Shown here piece by piece: positions 20,720 through 31,439 of a DNA stretch of 64,000 nucleotides. The stretch is taken from assembly GCA_902702965.1 (NCBI GenBank), contig CACRXP010000187.1, positions 744,617 through 808,616 of the forward strand, in the 5' to 3' direction. The position numbers and the translations under genes were made by a program. Within the stretch, counting starts at the first letter, position 1. Every line of letters begins with the position of its first letter. Under the pieces are notes generated by a model. That model was not told where the DNA came from. It made no database searches and saw nothing but the letters and a program-made list of their open reading frames with translations. This DNA is from Spirometra erinaceieuropaei (Eukaryota > Platyhelminthes > Cestoda > Diphyllobothriidea > Diphyllobothriidae).

Positions 20720-21070
20720 AAGGGCACACGGACCTAGCAGCGACAGCAGCGGCCGGGCAGGGGGCAGAGGTCACACCAGCGCCCCGGCGGACGGCCACGG
20801 AGAAACCTAAGCCAATCGCCCGCTAGCAAGCAGGTCAGAGTTCGTGTATCAGGCATGCCTATAACACGAGACAGGCGGCGAGACAGAACAACTCTGAGCT
20901 AGCAGGAACAAACACCCTACCACTACACTGATGATGGAATCGAGGAGGATTCCGAAACGTCAGCACCAATACAGTGTGGTCCATGGCATCGCCTTTTTTC
21001 TTCTTCGTCTTCTTTTGGGGATGATGAACGGGTTAATCTATCTGGACCTCGAAACTTCACTCATGTTGAT
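20720..21070 (+). repeat. Inverted arm of the PLE cluster (with 19774-20125)
   Basis: Its reverse complement matches 19774-20125: ACACGGACCTAGCAGCGAC, GGTCACACCAGCGCCCCGGC, CAGGCATGCCTATAACACGAG, the hammerhead core and the AATCTATCTGGACCTCGAA end. The arms are about 350 bp and clearly diverged by single-base changes, so older than the 43.5/46.7-kb pair. The arm ends in a perfect palindrome, TGTTGAT(AT)nATCAACA, at about 21064-21091. Confidence 0.85.
20928..20961 (+). ncRNA. Hammerhead ribozyme core, covariant stem II
   Basis: The plus strand reads CTGATGA, stem II GGAATC-loop-GATTCC, GAAAC, GTC. Relative to the minus-strand copies (GGAAAC/GTTTCC) both sides of stem II changed together, so the helix is kept. 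Confidence 0.75.
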
Positions 21071-21149
21071 ATATATATATATATATCAACATAAACAGCA
21101 TGACTACGAAAGGAAAGGGCTATACGAACTTAATGGCACGATTTAGTGA

Positions 21150-22217
21150 AACATCTGGACAACCGTGCATTCCAAATGCGGGCATATTAACTCAGAGTAT
21201 GACCAACTACTCAATATTGGCTCAACAGCTGCCTTCTGTTTGGTCCTCTGAGTGGCCCTGCAGGAGACATTCAACGAGTTGCATATCGACGTCAGGATGT
21301 AATCCATTCGAGGCTGAACCAACCTCTTCAGTGAATACACGGCACCAAGCTCCAGTCGAATGACTCCGCGTGGGGTGGTATGTTCGACACCACCAACACT
21401 GCAATCAAGTCCCCGATACTGAATGTGTATCTACCGACAAACCATAGGGGCCATAGGAAATCCTGCTAGCCTCTGTAATGCTCGACACTTTCCGCGAAGG
21501 CGTAAAGGACTCCAGGGAGTTCTCTGGCACAATTACTAAAACAGTGCCTCGTACATAAGCATGCACAAAATTAAACATTCATCTCTTTAATGTTCCTTGT
21601 TTCTGCATACACACTGGTGCCAGAAAACACAAATAAAATACAAATATCCGAGACTGGTCTTCATTAGCCTTGACGGCCACTCTAACAACCTTGCAAATTA
21701 AGCGGCTGCCACCTTCAACTTGACGCACCAAGGACGAAAATAGAGTCGCTATGTCAGCAGGCAGCTTGCTTTCGTTCGTCAACGCGATTCCGAATATCTC
21801 AGACTGCCCTGCCAGCATACAGACAAGAGCAGTTGTCACAACAGATGCATTTGGTGGCGCTATTCTATAGCTCTTTAGATCTCACATCCTTTGATCGTGT
21901 TAAAGTTGCACGCCAGGACGAGGTGGTTCGAGTGCCATTCGTCACTCCGTAGCGTCTTCGCACGCTGACGCCTTTAAAACGTACGTGGACTGCGGGCACA
22001 CCCGATGAAGCTGCGAGAATCAGGTCTTGTCCCTCGTTTTTCAACTCAAACACGCACCGCCAATTCCTGTCGCAATTAGTCAAACAGAACATATTTCTAT
22101 CAGCAGAGCAAATGTCTCTTTGTGGTCTGCAGATTACGCTTTAAAGGAAATCCAAGCTGTGTTTCAATTCGGTCCCTGTCCCTATTCCGGAGGTGAAAGG
22201 ACGATTGATCGGTAGCT
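21150..22217. other. 5' flank of GT31 gene B
   Basis: No separate gene is recognised; frames of up to 87 codons here match nothing known. The last 350 bp (from about 21880) are conserved in the other first-exon copies and are candidates for promoter and 5' UTR. I see no clear TATA box. Confidence 0.4.
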
Positions 22218-22664
22218 ATGTTCTATCATTCAACTAGACATCGATTGAAATTGCTAGCAGCGGTTGGGCTAGTCTCATTGCTTATTGTGCTTTACAACAA
22301 CAGGCAGATTTTGTCGAGGGATCAGAAAAAGCCGTCCAGAATTACCACCGCCTGCGCTACTCAACCAAGCCTCTATCTCAACTGCCCAGTCGAAAGCCTC
22401 CAACTCTGCTCACCAGACAATCACAGCACCGTGCAGAAATCACTAGACGCCCAATTGCGATCATGCCGATTTGTGAGTGAACTCTTCACTTCTTCTGCTG
22501 ACGACAATTTCGAAGTTCGATGTCTTACTTTCGACGATTTGTCCACGATGTCGGATGTGCAATTGGCCAGGTTGCGTGTACCTGAGGCCTATATGATCTA
22601 TCCAATGGACGTTGACCTGAATAATGTCTTGATGGCATACTACTGCGGTTTGGCACTGAATGTG
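22218..22664 (+). CDS. GT31 galactosyltransferase gene B, exon 1 (anchor and stem)
   Basis: The exon has 149 codons from ATG to a GTAAGT donor (GT at 22665-22666), phase 0. Residues 1-9 are basic (cytoplasmic tail), about 10-26 are a hydrophobic signal anchor (LKLLAAVGLVSLLIVLY), and the rest is a luminal stem region with conserved LYLNCPVESLQL, QLRSCRFVSELF and LRVPEAYMIYPMDVDLNN. This is the type II topology expected of a Golgi glycosyltransferase. The exon length and donor position are identical in the orphan copy at 40463-40909. Linking it to the catalytic exon at 24948 is inference from strand, order, phase and topology; the intron would be 2283 bp. Confidence 0.75.
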
Positions 22665-24319
22665 GTAAGTGCTCTACAAAAATATTTCCTAGAATTGAAG
22701 AACACCGTGAAATCACTATATTGTTTGTTGAAATTCATTCTTATATTTTTTAAAACCTTTATCGTTTTCTGAGGAACGCTCGACAGTGAAAACCTGCCCA
22801 CCCATGTATGTCATTTGGAATTCGGTAGTCTGTTTAAATCCCACAACTGTTTCCCCGTTCTGTCTTACTTGAGTTTTTGTTTCTGTTATATTTTTCAATT
22901 GGCGCTTGACTTCCGCAACAATTTTAGATAGAGTTTACAGCTGACACGCGTTGTTATACTGCTTATTTCGGGAAAAAACTGAGCTTTTTTGGCATGGATA
23001 TACTTAAAGGAATTTCGTTTCCGGTTTTGACAAGTCATTTCAAACCCTTGGTGTGGAACACCTGGTGCTCGATCCTGCAATCCATTGGTTGAAATTTCAC
23101 CCCCCTAAACATTGAGGCACACTATGCCTGTTCTGTCAGCTGCGATCGGCCACGTACAATAGTAGAATTGGAACCAGTGAGCACGTCCTCACCGAACCAC
23201 ACAGAATGTATGATAAGTGGTGTATTCGATTGACAGATCTTCTATCATAATGGTATAACCGACAAATACTAGAGCTACTGGAATGGCCATTTTTGTTTTG
23301 AGTCCTTTTCTGAACAATTTATCCCGCTCTGAGCTCATTTGTCAATTTGCATGAATGCAAATTTGTTTGGAAGTTACGTTGGTTCGAGACCTCAAGCTGG
23401 AGTAGCCCATTCCCAACACTGACCTTCTGCGTTCATTTAGACATGGTTGAATCCGAGTCATGATCCTTGCGTAGATATTTGGTCGGACATTTGATCGTAA
23501 TCTGCAAGCGAGGACTTAAATATTGCGGTAGTATTTTAAAGAGTAGCTGGTAAATGCGTAGACGTTGTGGAAAATGCGTTAGTTTGTCAAATAAGGCTAC
23601 AAGCCACCTGTATAAATAACTTTGGTTTGCATTTTTGAGCGGTATCCGCACAAACACAGTACTTACATACCATAAAAAGAACTCAGTAACGAAGGCGAAA
23701 ATACGCTTGGCCCAATGATGACTAGTTTCCCGAGAAGACAGTTCACGAATTCGCAATAACGTCTTTAATGGGAAGTCAACATGTCGGCGTCACTGGTCTT
23801 TCCAGGAGCATGATGCAGGGGCTCGTTACTCCACCCGACGCCACTGTGATAGCCGGAAAGGTACTGAGTCGTCTCTAAGAACTAATAAACTGTAAGTGTC
23901 CTCAAAATATTAAGTACCTGATTCCTCCCCACCTCTGGGGCATTCGTTAAATAAGACATGTTAACCAAATATTCCATGAGTAAGAAAATGTTTTGCCGAA
24001 CGATTTAACAAGCCTGGGTGCAATGAATTGGGCATCAAAACACGTAGAAGGCTACAGCAGGCGTAATAAAACCTCAGTGACTTCTTTTAAAGCGAGAAGT
24101 CATTTCTTACTTATTTTTAAAAATCATCTGAAGTATGTTTATATTTAGATTGAGGCGTGATTAAGGCGTGATTTCAGATCAACCAGACAATGGATTCCTT
24201 TAAGTTTTTTGTAAATGTGACATTGCCAAATAGATTGTCGTATGCACGATATGTCATAGACGTAGACTTTTAGTTAGGAAAGATCAACTAGATACAGTCG
24301 GATTTACAAACGATGGATG

Positions 24320-24475
24320 GGAAAAAGAGCCCGTGGCTCAGTGGGTTTTGCGTTGAATCAACAGATTTTGCACAACTCCGATTTGGGCATGTGCAACTGA
24401 CGACGACTGATCAGTCAGAATTGGCCATTCCGGTCTCCCTCGTCTTTGTCGATAATACCATTCTGTCCATATATG
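24320..24475 (+). repeat. tRNA-derived SINE
   Basis: A box A-like CCGTGGCTCAGTGG (about 24332) heads the unit. The family body follows: CTGACGACGACTGATCAGTC, GGCCATTCCGGTCTCCCTCG, TCTTTGTCGATAATACCATT. The same body is found at 8.28, 53.5 and 60.0 kb. Confidence 0.65.
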
Positions 24476-24539
24476 TAAGACGGCAACAACAAGAATGTGG
24501 AAGCAGGATTGTCCGTTTCTGGCTCACTAGCCGTCGGCC

Positions 24540-24645
24540 CCAGCCACATCTAACCCCGGACGTTGACTGCCTGGGATTCGAGCCAGGCGTCATCGATCAT
24601 TGTGGGAGACGCTCTACCATCGATCAACGGCCTGCAATGATATTC
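24540..24645 (-). repeat. tRNA-like SINE head, minus strand
   Basis: The minus strand reads GTTGATCGATGGTAGAGCG (box A-like), then after about 35 bases GCCTGGCTCGAATCCCAGGC (box B GGCTCGAATCC within a hairpin). It lacks a good acceptor stem, so I call it SINE-derived rather than a tRNA gene. Confidence 0.5.
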
Positions 24646-24947
24646 TGCTTATTGAAAACGCCGCTGTGCAGCTGCTGGCAGGGCTCGAGAAAGAACTCCA
24701 ATACAAGAGTAAGTTCTCCAACGCGATCGGTTAGCGGCTCTTCACCATACGTGCGATTAACAGTTTCTGAGTACAGCTTTGTGTTATTCATGACTGTTTA
24801 CATCGTTTGCTGTTTCTGTACTAACCTGGACTCGTAGATGGTAGTAGCCCCTTATCGGAATGTGGGCAGGGTTAACAAAGAATTCATCATAGATTGCTCT
24901 GTTCGGTTTACGGACAATTGTATATTCGACATTTTTTGTATCTTCAG

Positions 24948-25736
24948 AAACCCATCAACAACCCTAACATCTCCATTGTCTACAGCAGCAAGTCAGTTTG
25001 TGCCTCAGGGACCGCCAATTCCTACTGGACAATGATCATCGTAAAGAGTGCCCTCACCAACTACGCCCGACGCGTTCAGTTGCGTAAGATCATCAGCCGA
25101 GAGGCTGTGGAAGCCAAAGTAAGGGTTGGAGTCCTCTTCAGTCTTGGGCTTCCTGCAAACGGCCAAATACCCCCTGACCTGCTCGATGAGATCGCGCAAT
25201 TCGATGACATTCTGCTCGCCAGCTACACAGACACCTACTATAACCTGACCCTCAAGACGATCTCCAATCTGCGCTTTGTTCATCGCCGCTGTCTACACGC
25301 CAGCTCCACGTTTGTCTTCCTCGATGACGATCATGGGATCAGTCTGAAACAGCTGCGCCGATTCTTCTCAAACTTCCCCTTGTCGGAAGTCCGCAGAAGT
25401 ATCTTCGGCCACATTAACGCCGGAAGCCCGGTTATGCGTACAAATGAATCTAAGTGGATGACAGAGCGGAAGGCATTCCCTTTCCCAAAGTATCCCCAAT
25501 ACGTAGCAGGTCCTTGCTATATTATCGGTGCAGACCTGATTTCCAAATTCTCTATCGCTGCAGCCTTCACGCAATTATTCCCCGTTGAAGACGTCTTTGT
25601 GGGTATTATCGCTGCAAAGTTGGGCCTTAGAATACGTCCTCTACCGAAGATGCACATCCACCGTTCACGCATCCCTCGCAGAGCTTTTCCTTTGGTAGCA
25701 GAACTGAAATTCTTTGCCAGAAAGCCTATCACATAG
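24948..25736 (+). CDS. GT31 galactosyltransferase gene B, catalytic exon 2
   Basis: The exon encodes 262 residues and a stop after an acceptor AG at 24946-24947, phase 0. With exon 1 the protein has 411 residues. Motifs in combined numbering: MIIVKSALTNYARRVQLRKI (about 176-195, the family's opening beta strand with R-x-x-x-R-x), DTYYNLTLK from 244 with an N-glycosylation sequon, FLDDDHG with the metal-binding DDD at 275-277 (25323-25331), YVAGPCYIIG near 335, and FPVEDVFVGI with the acidic ED at 363-364. All hallmark residues are present, so it looks catalytically competent. Without its first exon it would lack a membrane anchor: the frame upstream of the acceptor has no ATG. It most likely makes beta-1,3-linked glycans in the Golgi. 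Confidence 0.9.
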   Translation, partial: KPINNPNISIVYSSKSVCASGTANSYWTMIIVKSALTNYARRVQLRKIISREAVEAKVRVGVLFSLGLPANGQIPPDLLDEIAQFDDILLASYTDTYYNLTLKTISNLRFVHRRCLHASSTFVFLDDDHGISLKQLRRFFSNFPLSEVRRSIFGHINAGSPVMRTNESKWMTERKAFPFPKYPQYVAGPCYIIGADLISKFSIAAAFTQLFPVEDVFVGIIAAKLGLRIRPLPKMHIHRSRIPRRAFPLVAELKFFARKPIT

Positions 25737-26820
25737 TGCTTTGTTATACTCTGCACCTGCCAGTAAACTGTGTATTTATGGGCTGTAAAATTCGCCAAAT
25801 TCACATGACATCACCCTTTGAGTACCAGCATATTATTCCAGACTATGTGTTGTTATGCATGAATAGACTGTTTTAAGAAATAATCAAGACATTTGTAAGT
25901 AGTTGCCAGCTTTTGGTAATGCTTTGGAATGTGCAGGGAAATCCGGAGTCAGCTGGTTGTTAACCACGCTATGGCAAGAAAACATTAGCGCCAACAGACA
26001 CTCACACGTACACACACAATCGACCGCTTCAATGGCATACTACATATATCCTTAGCGATGGGCCGGTAGTAATTATGAGTCCGTTGCAGCGAAAAAGTGC
26101 TGCGGTCTACCGAATCGAGAAATACGTCTTCGGTTCCGGCGAATCCTCCGGCAGCAAACATTGAAATTCACCCCGTCTCATGGTTTTGACAGGCACAACA
26201 TATAAATAAATCCTAACGCAAAGGAAACTCTGGCAGTCGATTTCCATAACACCAGCAGATTGCGCTTTAAATCACTACCGTGAAGAACATTCCGGAGAGT
26301 GTGTTAGTCAGGCGGCTTCCATTGCCTAATGGATCGGCCAAATCGGATTCAGTGATCAAGGAATGCGAAATTCCAAAATTGTCTTATTTAAGTCGCAGTC
26401 GGGAAATACACGATAGAGTGCTTACTACTCGTTGCAGTTGGTTAAAAGGAGAACCTGACAATTTTCCTTCTTAATACTGTGCGCTAACTTACAGTCCATC
26501 CACCCATAAAATTTGTCAGTAATTTTGAGATGTGGGACCATGATTTTTAGTTTACCTATGTCGGAATATTTGGGTGTCTCAGACATCACCACAGGACTTC
26601 ACCATTGGCGTGATTGGATGGCCGGCATTAATGCGGTACGGAAGGAGTCTTACAGCTGTGGGATTATGATCGTTGTGTTTACTGACATACTCCTGGGTCG
26701 ACTGTCTCACTCACGACAGAGGAAGATTTTCATGTGCACTAAGCAGGCACGAAAACTCATGAGTTAATACTCGCAGACTTTTGAAGGGGAGGTCTTACTA
26801 CATCGATCTCTTAGGTGGTA
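25737..26820. other. 3' flank of gene B, no recognised gene
   Basis: AT-rich DNA. Short frames (for example 26280-26474 and 26513-26767) are unrecognised. No canonical AATAAA is close to the stop. Confidence 0.35.
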
Positions 26821-26825
26821 TAGTG

Positions 26826-29400
26826 GGTGATCCTGCAAGAATGAGTCGCAAAGCATGGACAATATGGAAAACAGACTGAGAACCCACTAGCCTTTTAGTG
26901 GTGACATTCCCGGGTTGTTCTGTGCTCATAAATTTAGCATGCTCTCCGAAGTAAAGCTTTTTCTGATCTGGTTAAATTTTTCTATAGCCCTCACCGTCGA
27001 AAGACCAGGGCCACACTGCTGAAAATTTTGAATGAAAATTTTAAGGTCGAGCAATATGTTGCCCTCCTTTCGGCGCCGCTTTGCGTGTGAAACCAATTGA
27101 GTCCTGCTGGATAAACATTGAAATAACACGAACACAGCTTTTAGGATTAGGTTCTTACAGAGCATCCCATACATTGATCTTGAGTCCCTCATGGCAGAGG
27201 TGTGCACAAGCATGCCAATTGTACGTTATTTTAGTTGCAGTTCCCCAAATTACTTGCCGACAGGGCGGGCACTGAAGCTTGGATGAACTCCATTGACTGT
27301 GTGCGTGTAAATACTACCTGAATCAAAAAGCAGTGCACCATTTCGGCAAATGTACCAAGTAGCTGAATGTAAAAGAAAAGCTATTGGGAATGCGCAACTG
27401 TTCATTGAGTGGTAGAGAAATAGTTGCCTAAAACCCTTACTTCTAACCATAACCCCTATATCTGACATCTAAATCTAACCGTCCATCCGCCCCTCCTATT
27501 GTGTAAAAGGAGTTCTCATTCGATCAATAGATATTTGTCTTGCTATTGTGTTTGGTTTTTAAAAATCCCAACAGCTTATTCTTATCAGAATGATTTTCGG
27601 AAGGGTCGGGAAGGACATAAAGTAGATAAGATGAGAGTTAGTTTTAATATTATGGCTAAAATTAGGTTAAGGATTATGTTTGAGACCAATTTTAAAGTGT
27701 ATGGCAGGGTGAGTCTCTATCAAGTTTAGGGCAAATGGAGGAGCTTGTGTTAACTGTAGATTAAAGCTTATGGATTAGAGTAAGAGTCAAGATTATAGCA
27801 ACGGTAAGTAATATGTGCGCGTCGTTTTTAGTGAAAAGGAATAAGTTAGCTCTTTACGGAATTATGCGGATGCCAAGCTTTCTAACTCGGGCGAGGGGTT
27901 TAAATTCCAACGTCCATTTTAGGGGGACCAGATAACTGTTTATGTAAGAATATGGGGTAGCGTAAGAGTCAGGATTATAGCAACGGTTTAGTTATATGTG
28001 CGAGTCATTTTTATGAAAAAGGAATAAGTTAGCTCTTTACGGAATTATGCGGATGCCAAGCTTTATTACTCGGGCGAGGCGTTTCAATTCCAATGTCCAT
28101 TTTAGGGGGACCAGATAACTCAGTTCTATCATGTTACCTCGTAAACCAGCTTACCCTATCGGCTTCACACACAAAATGACATGATTGGGAGTTACTTACA
28201 AAATTAGTGGGTGATCCTGCAAGAATGAGTCGCAAAGTATGGACCATATGGAAAACAGACTGAGAAGCAACAAAACCCCCAGGCCTTATATTGGTGACAT
28301 TCTCTTGTTTTCCTGTGCTCATAAATTTAGCATGCTTTCGGAGGTGGAGCCTTGTCTGATCTGGTTAAGTTTTTCTATAGCCCTCACCGTCGAAATGCTG
28401 GGGCCCAACTGCTGAAAATTTTGAATGAAAATTATAAGGTCGAGCAATATGTTGTCTTTCTTTCGGCGCCGCTTTGCCTGTGGGCCCAGTTAAGTCCTGT
28501 TCGATAAACATTGAAATAACACGAACACAGCTTTTCGGACTAGGTTCTCACATATCATCCCAAACATTGATCTTGAGTCCCTCATGGCGGAGCTGTGCAC
28601 AAGTGTACGCTAGTTTAGTCGCAGTTCCCCAACTTCCTTGCCGAGAGAGCGGGCACTGCAGCTTGGATGAACTCCATTGGCTGTGTGCGTGTAAATACTA
28701 CCTGAATCAAAAAGCGGTCCACCATTTCGGCAAATGAATCAACTAGTTGAATGCAGAAAAAAAGCTACTGAGAATGCGCAACTGTACTTTGAATGGTCGA
28801 GAAATAGTTGCCCTATCCCCTTATCCTAACTTCTAACCAGAACCCCTCACCCTGACTCCTAACTCTAACCTCGCATCCGTCCTTCCTACTGTACAAAATG
28901 AGGCCTGATTCGAGAAATAGCTTTTTGTCTTGCTGTTTTGTTTGGTTTTCAAAAATCCCAACAGCCAATGGTTATCAGCAAAATTTTTAGATGGGTCAGG
29001 AAGGACTTATGGTAGATTAGATTAGAGTTAGGTTTAACATTATGGTTAAAATTAGGTTAAGGATTTTGTTTATGTTTATAACAGGGCAAGTTCCTATCAA
29101 GTTTATGGCCAGAGTAGGAGCTTGTGTTAACCGTAGATTTAAGTTTATGAGGTAGATTCTGAGTCAAGATTATAGCAACGGTCAGTTATATGTGCGCGTC
29201 GTTTTTAGAGAAAAGGAATAAGTTAGCTCTTAACGGAATTATGTGGAGGTCAATCTTTATTAATCGGGCGGGGCGTTTCAATTGCCGTGCCCACTTTAGG
29301 GGCACCAGATAACTCAGTCCTATCATGTTACCTCGTAAACCAGCTTAAACTATCGGCTTCACACACAAAATGACATGATTGGGAGTTACTTACAAAATCA
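26826..29400. repeat. Tandem duplication of a roughly 1.2-kb unit, with an inner 180-bp repeat
   Basis: GTGGGTGATCCTGCAAGAATG starts units at about 26825 and 28206. Both continue through GCATCCCATACATTGATC/TCATCCCAAACATTGATC, GCACTG.AGCTTGGATGAAC and a CTTCTAACC-type stretch. An inner block (ATTATAGCAACGG ... TTTAGGGGGACCAGATAAC) occurs at about 27790-27945, 27972-28120 and 29165-29310; unit 1 has it twice. No gene is recognised in either unit. Confidence 0.85.
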
Positions 29401-31090
29401 CAGGTTAATGCGGACATACAGAGGAGCCACGCATACTCACTTTTCGAACATCCATACCTGCCTCATACGGTGACATCTTGCGCACGGCAGCAAAAAGGAC
29501 TTGTTGAATTACATTTGATGTAACCGTCATTTATTCGTTGATTATCATCAGGATTTCTAACTGCGAAACCTTTATCTGCAGTCCACTTGGATCGTTCTAA
29601 CGGAGACTGCTCCACAGCCATATGTGCCTTCGCAGCGACTCATCGTCTCCGTTGATGAATTGCGTGTGATTTGTCTATTTTTGGCCCTGATGCCAGCTCG
29701 TTTAAGTGACTTCGAATTGCCAGAATTTCGACGATCCTGGCACGGCAGCCGAGGCAGGCGGTTACGCCGAATTTACGCCATTAGTGGTGATTCCAGATGT
29801 GTACGATTACAATAGCCGATTTTGTGAATGCAGAAATAAGTGAAGAATGGAAGAACCAGTCTAAAGCCGACAGACCCTGGAGTGCTTTCCATGATTACAT
29901 AAGCGCATTCTATGGTCCGAATGTTATATCAGAAATAATCCTTTTGTCTCTGAAGTAAAAAGGAAAGTGAATGCTCTACCCTAAGTTTTTAAGCGAAAAT
30001 TTTAGTTTTGCAAGCGAAGAAGGTCTGTTTCAAGGGAGGATGTGGATAGTGTTTGCGCAGGCTAAGTATGGGACAAATGCTAACGCCAATATTCATTCTA
30101 AAACTGACAGTCATGAGTAGGCTTGAGATGAGCATATGCGCATTAAGTTGATAAAGAGCAATGCATAAGCACAGAGGAAGACTAGCCGAGCCAGCTTATT
30201 TATTGTTCTGGGCTTTGAACATCGTGTAGGCGCCCATTGTAAGAGACAGAATGGACAACATAACGAGCGACACTCACTGGAGGTCCGGACGAATCATTGA
30301 CCGTTGATGCACTACTGGAGGTGACTTAGCAAGGCACATTACGCCAGCGCCAGATCGATGAATCGGCTGACTGAGCTTTCGTCCGAGGTCCAGAATTCAG
30401 TTGGTGCTCTCAGCTCTGGAGGATACTGTGAAGGCAGACGCTTGACGCAAATATTTTTCGAGATGGCGAACATCGCCCCTTTGGTCTTCGCGTTTACTCC
30501 AATGTGCTTTAGCATTCCGACGGGATCCAACGAATTCACCACAGCCATTGTCTGTGAAGGCGCTGAGTCACCCCACAATGCTCCCCTTGCTTGGATGTGA
30601 CCAGTCGGTAACTTCATTGTTAACTATGACATGGGAATTATTCCTTTTTTCAGTCTCATCTTAACTCTCTTTCGTCGGCCTTCTAGCTGCTGCCAGAGGA
30701 GTAAGACCCTTGCGACCTACAACGCTTCCACTTTTTCCTTTCTAAACTCCACTCACTCGTTGACGTATTCCTGCAGGCATCAACGACTCCCCATTTAGCA
30801 ATCTTAAGTAATATGAATTCAGCCTGATATGTCGTTCAATGCCACCACACGTGTTTTCCGTTTTACATTCTACCGACAATGCAGCGGCCTACTTGATGAC
30901 CTCAGATATTGTGTTGCGGATCGTGTATTTTTTCTCACGTAAAGTTTCTGGTTTAATTAATCATGACGTCAAATTAAAGCCAAATGGCATCTCCTCACCC
31001 AGTTACCTGCATAGGAATCCTCTGGACTGAGGAATGTTTGCTCATAATCGGATTATTAATTGCAAATTACAGCATCCGAAGGATGGTATT
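29401..31090. other. Dispersed-repeat fragments, no recognised gene
   Basis: Parts resemble SD1 (CTATTTTTGGCCCTGATGCCAGCTCG at about 29678, as at 13090, 18103 and 37720). About 30340-30420 resembles the 31.7/42.4-kb repeat (CAGATCGATGAATCGGCTGACTGAGC). Frames at 30339-30617 on both strands are unassigned. Confidence 0.4.
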
Positions 31091-31099
31091 TCGAAGCCG

Positions 31100-31420
31100 C
31101 ACCTGCTAGGGGTTAGGATTAGGAAAAATTTGCAGAATTCAGAATTAGGCGCTAGAGTTATGGCTTTGGTTTTGAGGTCGGGTATTAGGGTTACAGTTAG
31201 GGGTTAGCGTTATGGGTCAAGGTTAAACCTCCAACCACCACCGGTCCCGTATGACATGCGACTGCCGCTTGTCTAATTCAGGTGCGGGTGCGAAGTAAGA
31301 TCCGACCAAGCAGCCCAGTTCGAATAGGCTAAGTCTAAAAATGTGGAAAAAGGACTGAGGCCATCATAAGAGTTGTGGGCGTATAGACAGTCTATATTTT
31401 AGTTCGTTATTAATGATCAA
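31100..31420. repeat. Dispersed repeat with telomere-like GGTTAG motifs (copy 1)
   Basis: It starts with GGGGTTAGGATTAGG and GTATTAGGGTTACAGTTAGG, then the block CGGTCCCGTATGACATGC, TTGTCTAATTCAGGTGCGGG and GCGTATAGACAGTCTAT. A second copy lies at 33530-33790. Confidence 0.7.
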
Positions 31421-31439
31421 TTACCTCCAAAGACATACG

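Larger units (their letters stand above)
19100..21070 (-). mobile_element. Penelope-like element cluster: tandem plus inverted copies
   Basis: On the minus strand the order is: GIY-YIG-coding 3' region (20719 to about 19940), terminal repeat (about 19934-19774), N-terminal ORF region (19775-19275), a 42-base gap, and another terminal repeat (19232 to about 19100). A third, plus-strand, 5'-truncated 3' end (20720-21070) is joined head to head at 20719/20720. PLEs often show tandem partial copies with terminal repeats like this. The reverse transcriptase core is not present and would be expected inside the gap. Confidence 0.85.
21150..24000. repeat. Segmental duplication SD2, copy 1 (inverted with 39165-41950)
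   Basis: The reverse complement aligns along its length with 39.17-41.95 kb. Anchors: ACGTCAGGATGTAATCCA (about 21289) with TTACATCCTGACGTCGATA (about 41791); CCTTTGATCGTG with CACGATCAAAGG; the GT31 first exon (22218-22664) with 40463-40909; GACAAGTCATTTCAAAC (about 23029) with its inverse at about 40040; and AATGGGAAGTCAACATG (about 23767) with its inverse at about 39385. It ends before the catalytic exon at 24948. Confidence 0.85.
22665..24947 (+). other. Proposed intron of GT31 gene B
   Basis: It begins GTAAGT and ends TTTTTTGTATCTTCAG, both good splice signals. It contains SD2 sequence to about 24000, then SINE copies at about 24320-24475 and 24540-24645. No other gene is evident; a 107-codon minus-strand frame at 23433-23756 is unrecognised. 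Confidence 0.6.

Noticed and set aside
24540..24645. Functional tRNA gene
   Set aside because: Box A and B are present but no matching acceptor stem or convincing anticodon arm; SINE-derived.
24894..24947. Upstream extension of the GT31 exon as a protein start
   Set aside because: The frame there begins with TTG, not ATG, and crosses a clear splice acceptor shared with paralogs.
26826..29400. CRISPR-like repeat array
   Set aside because: Only two to three long diverged units, no short regular repeats or spacers, and a eukaryotic context.
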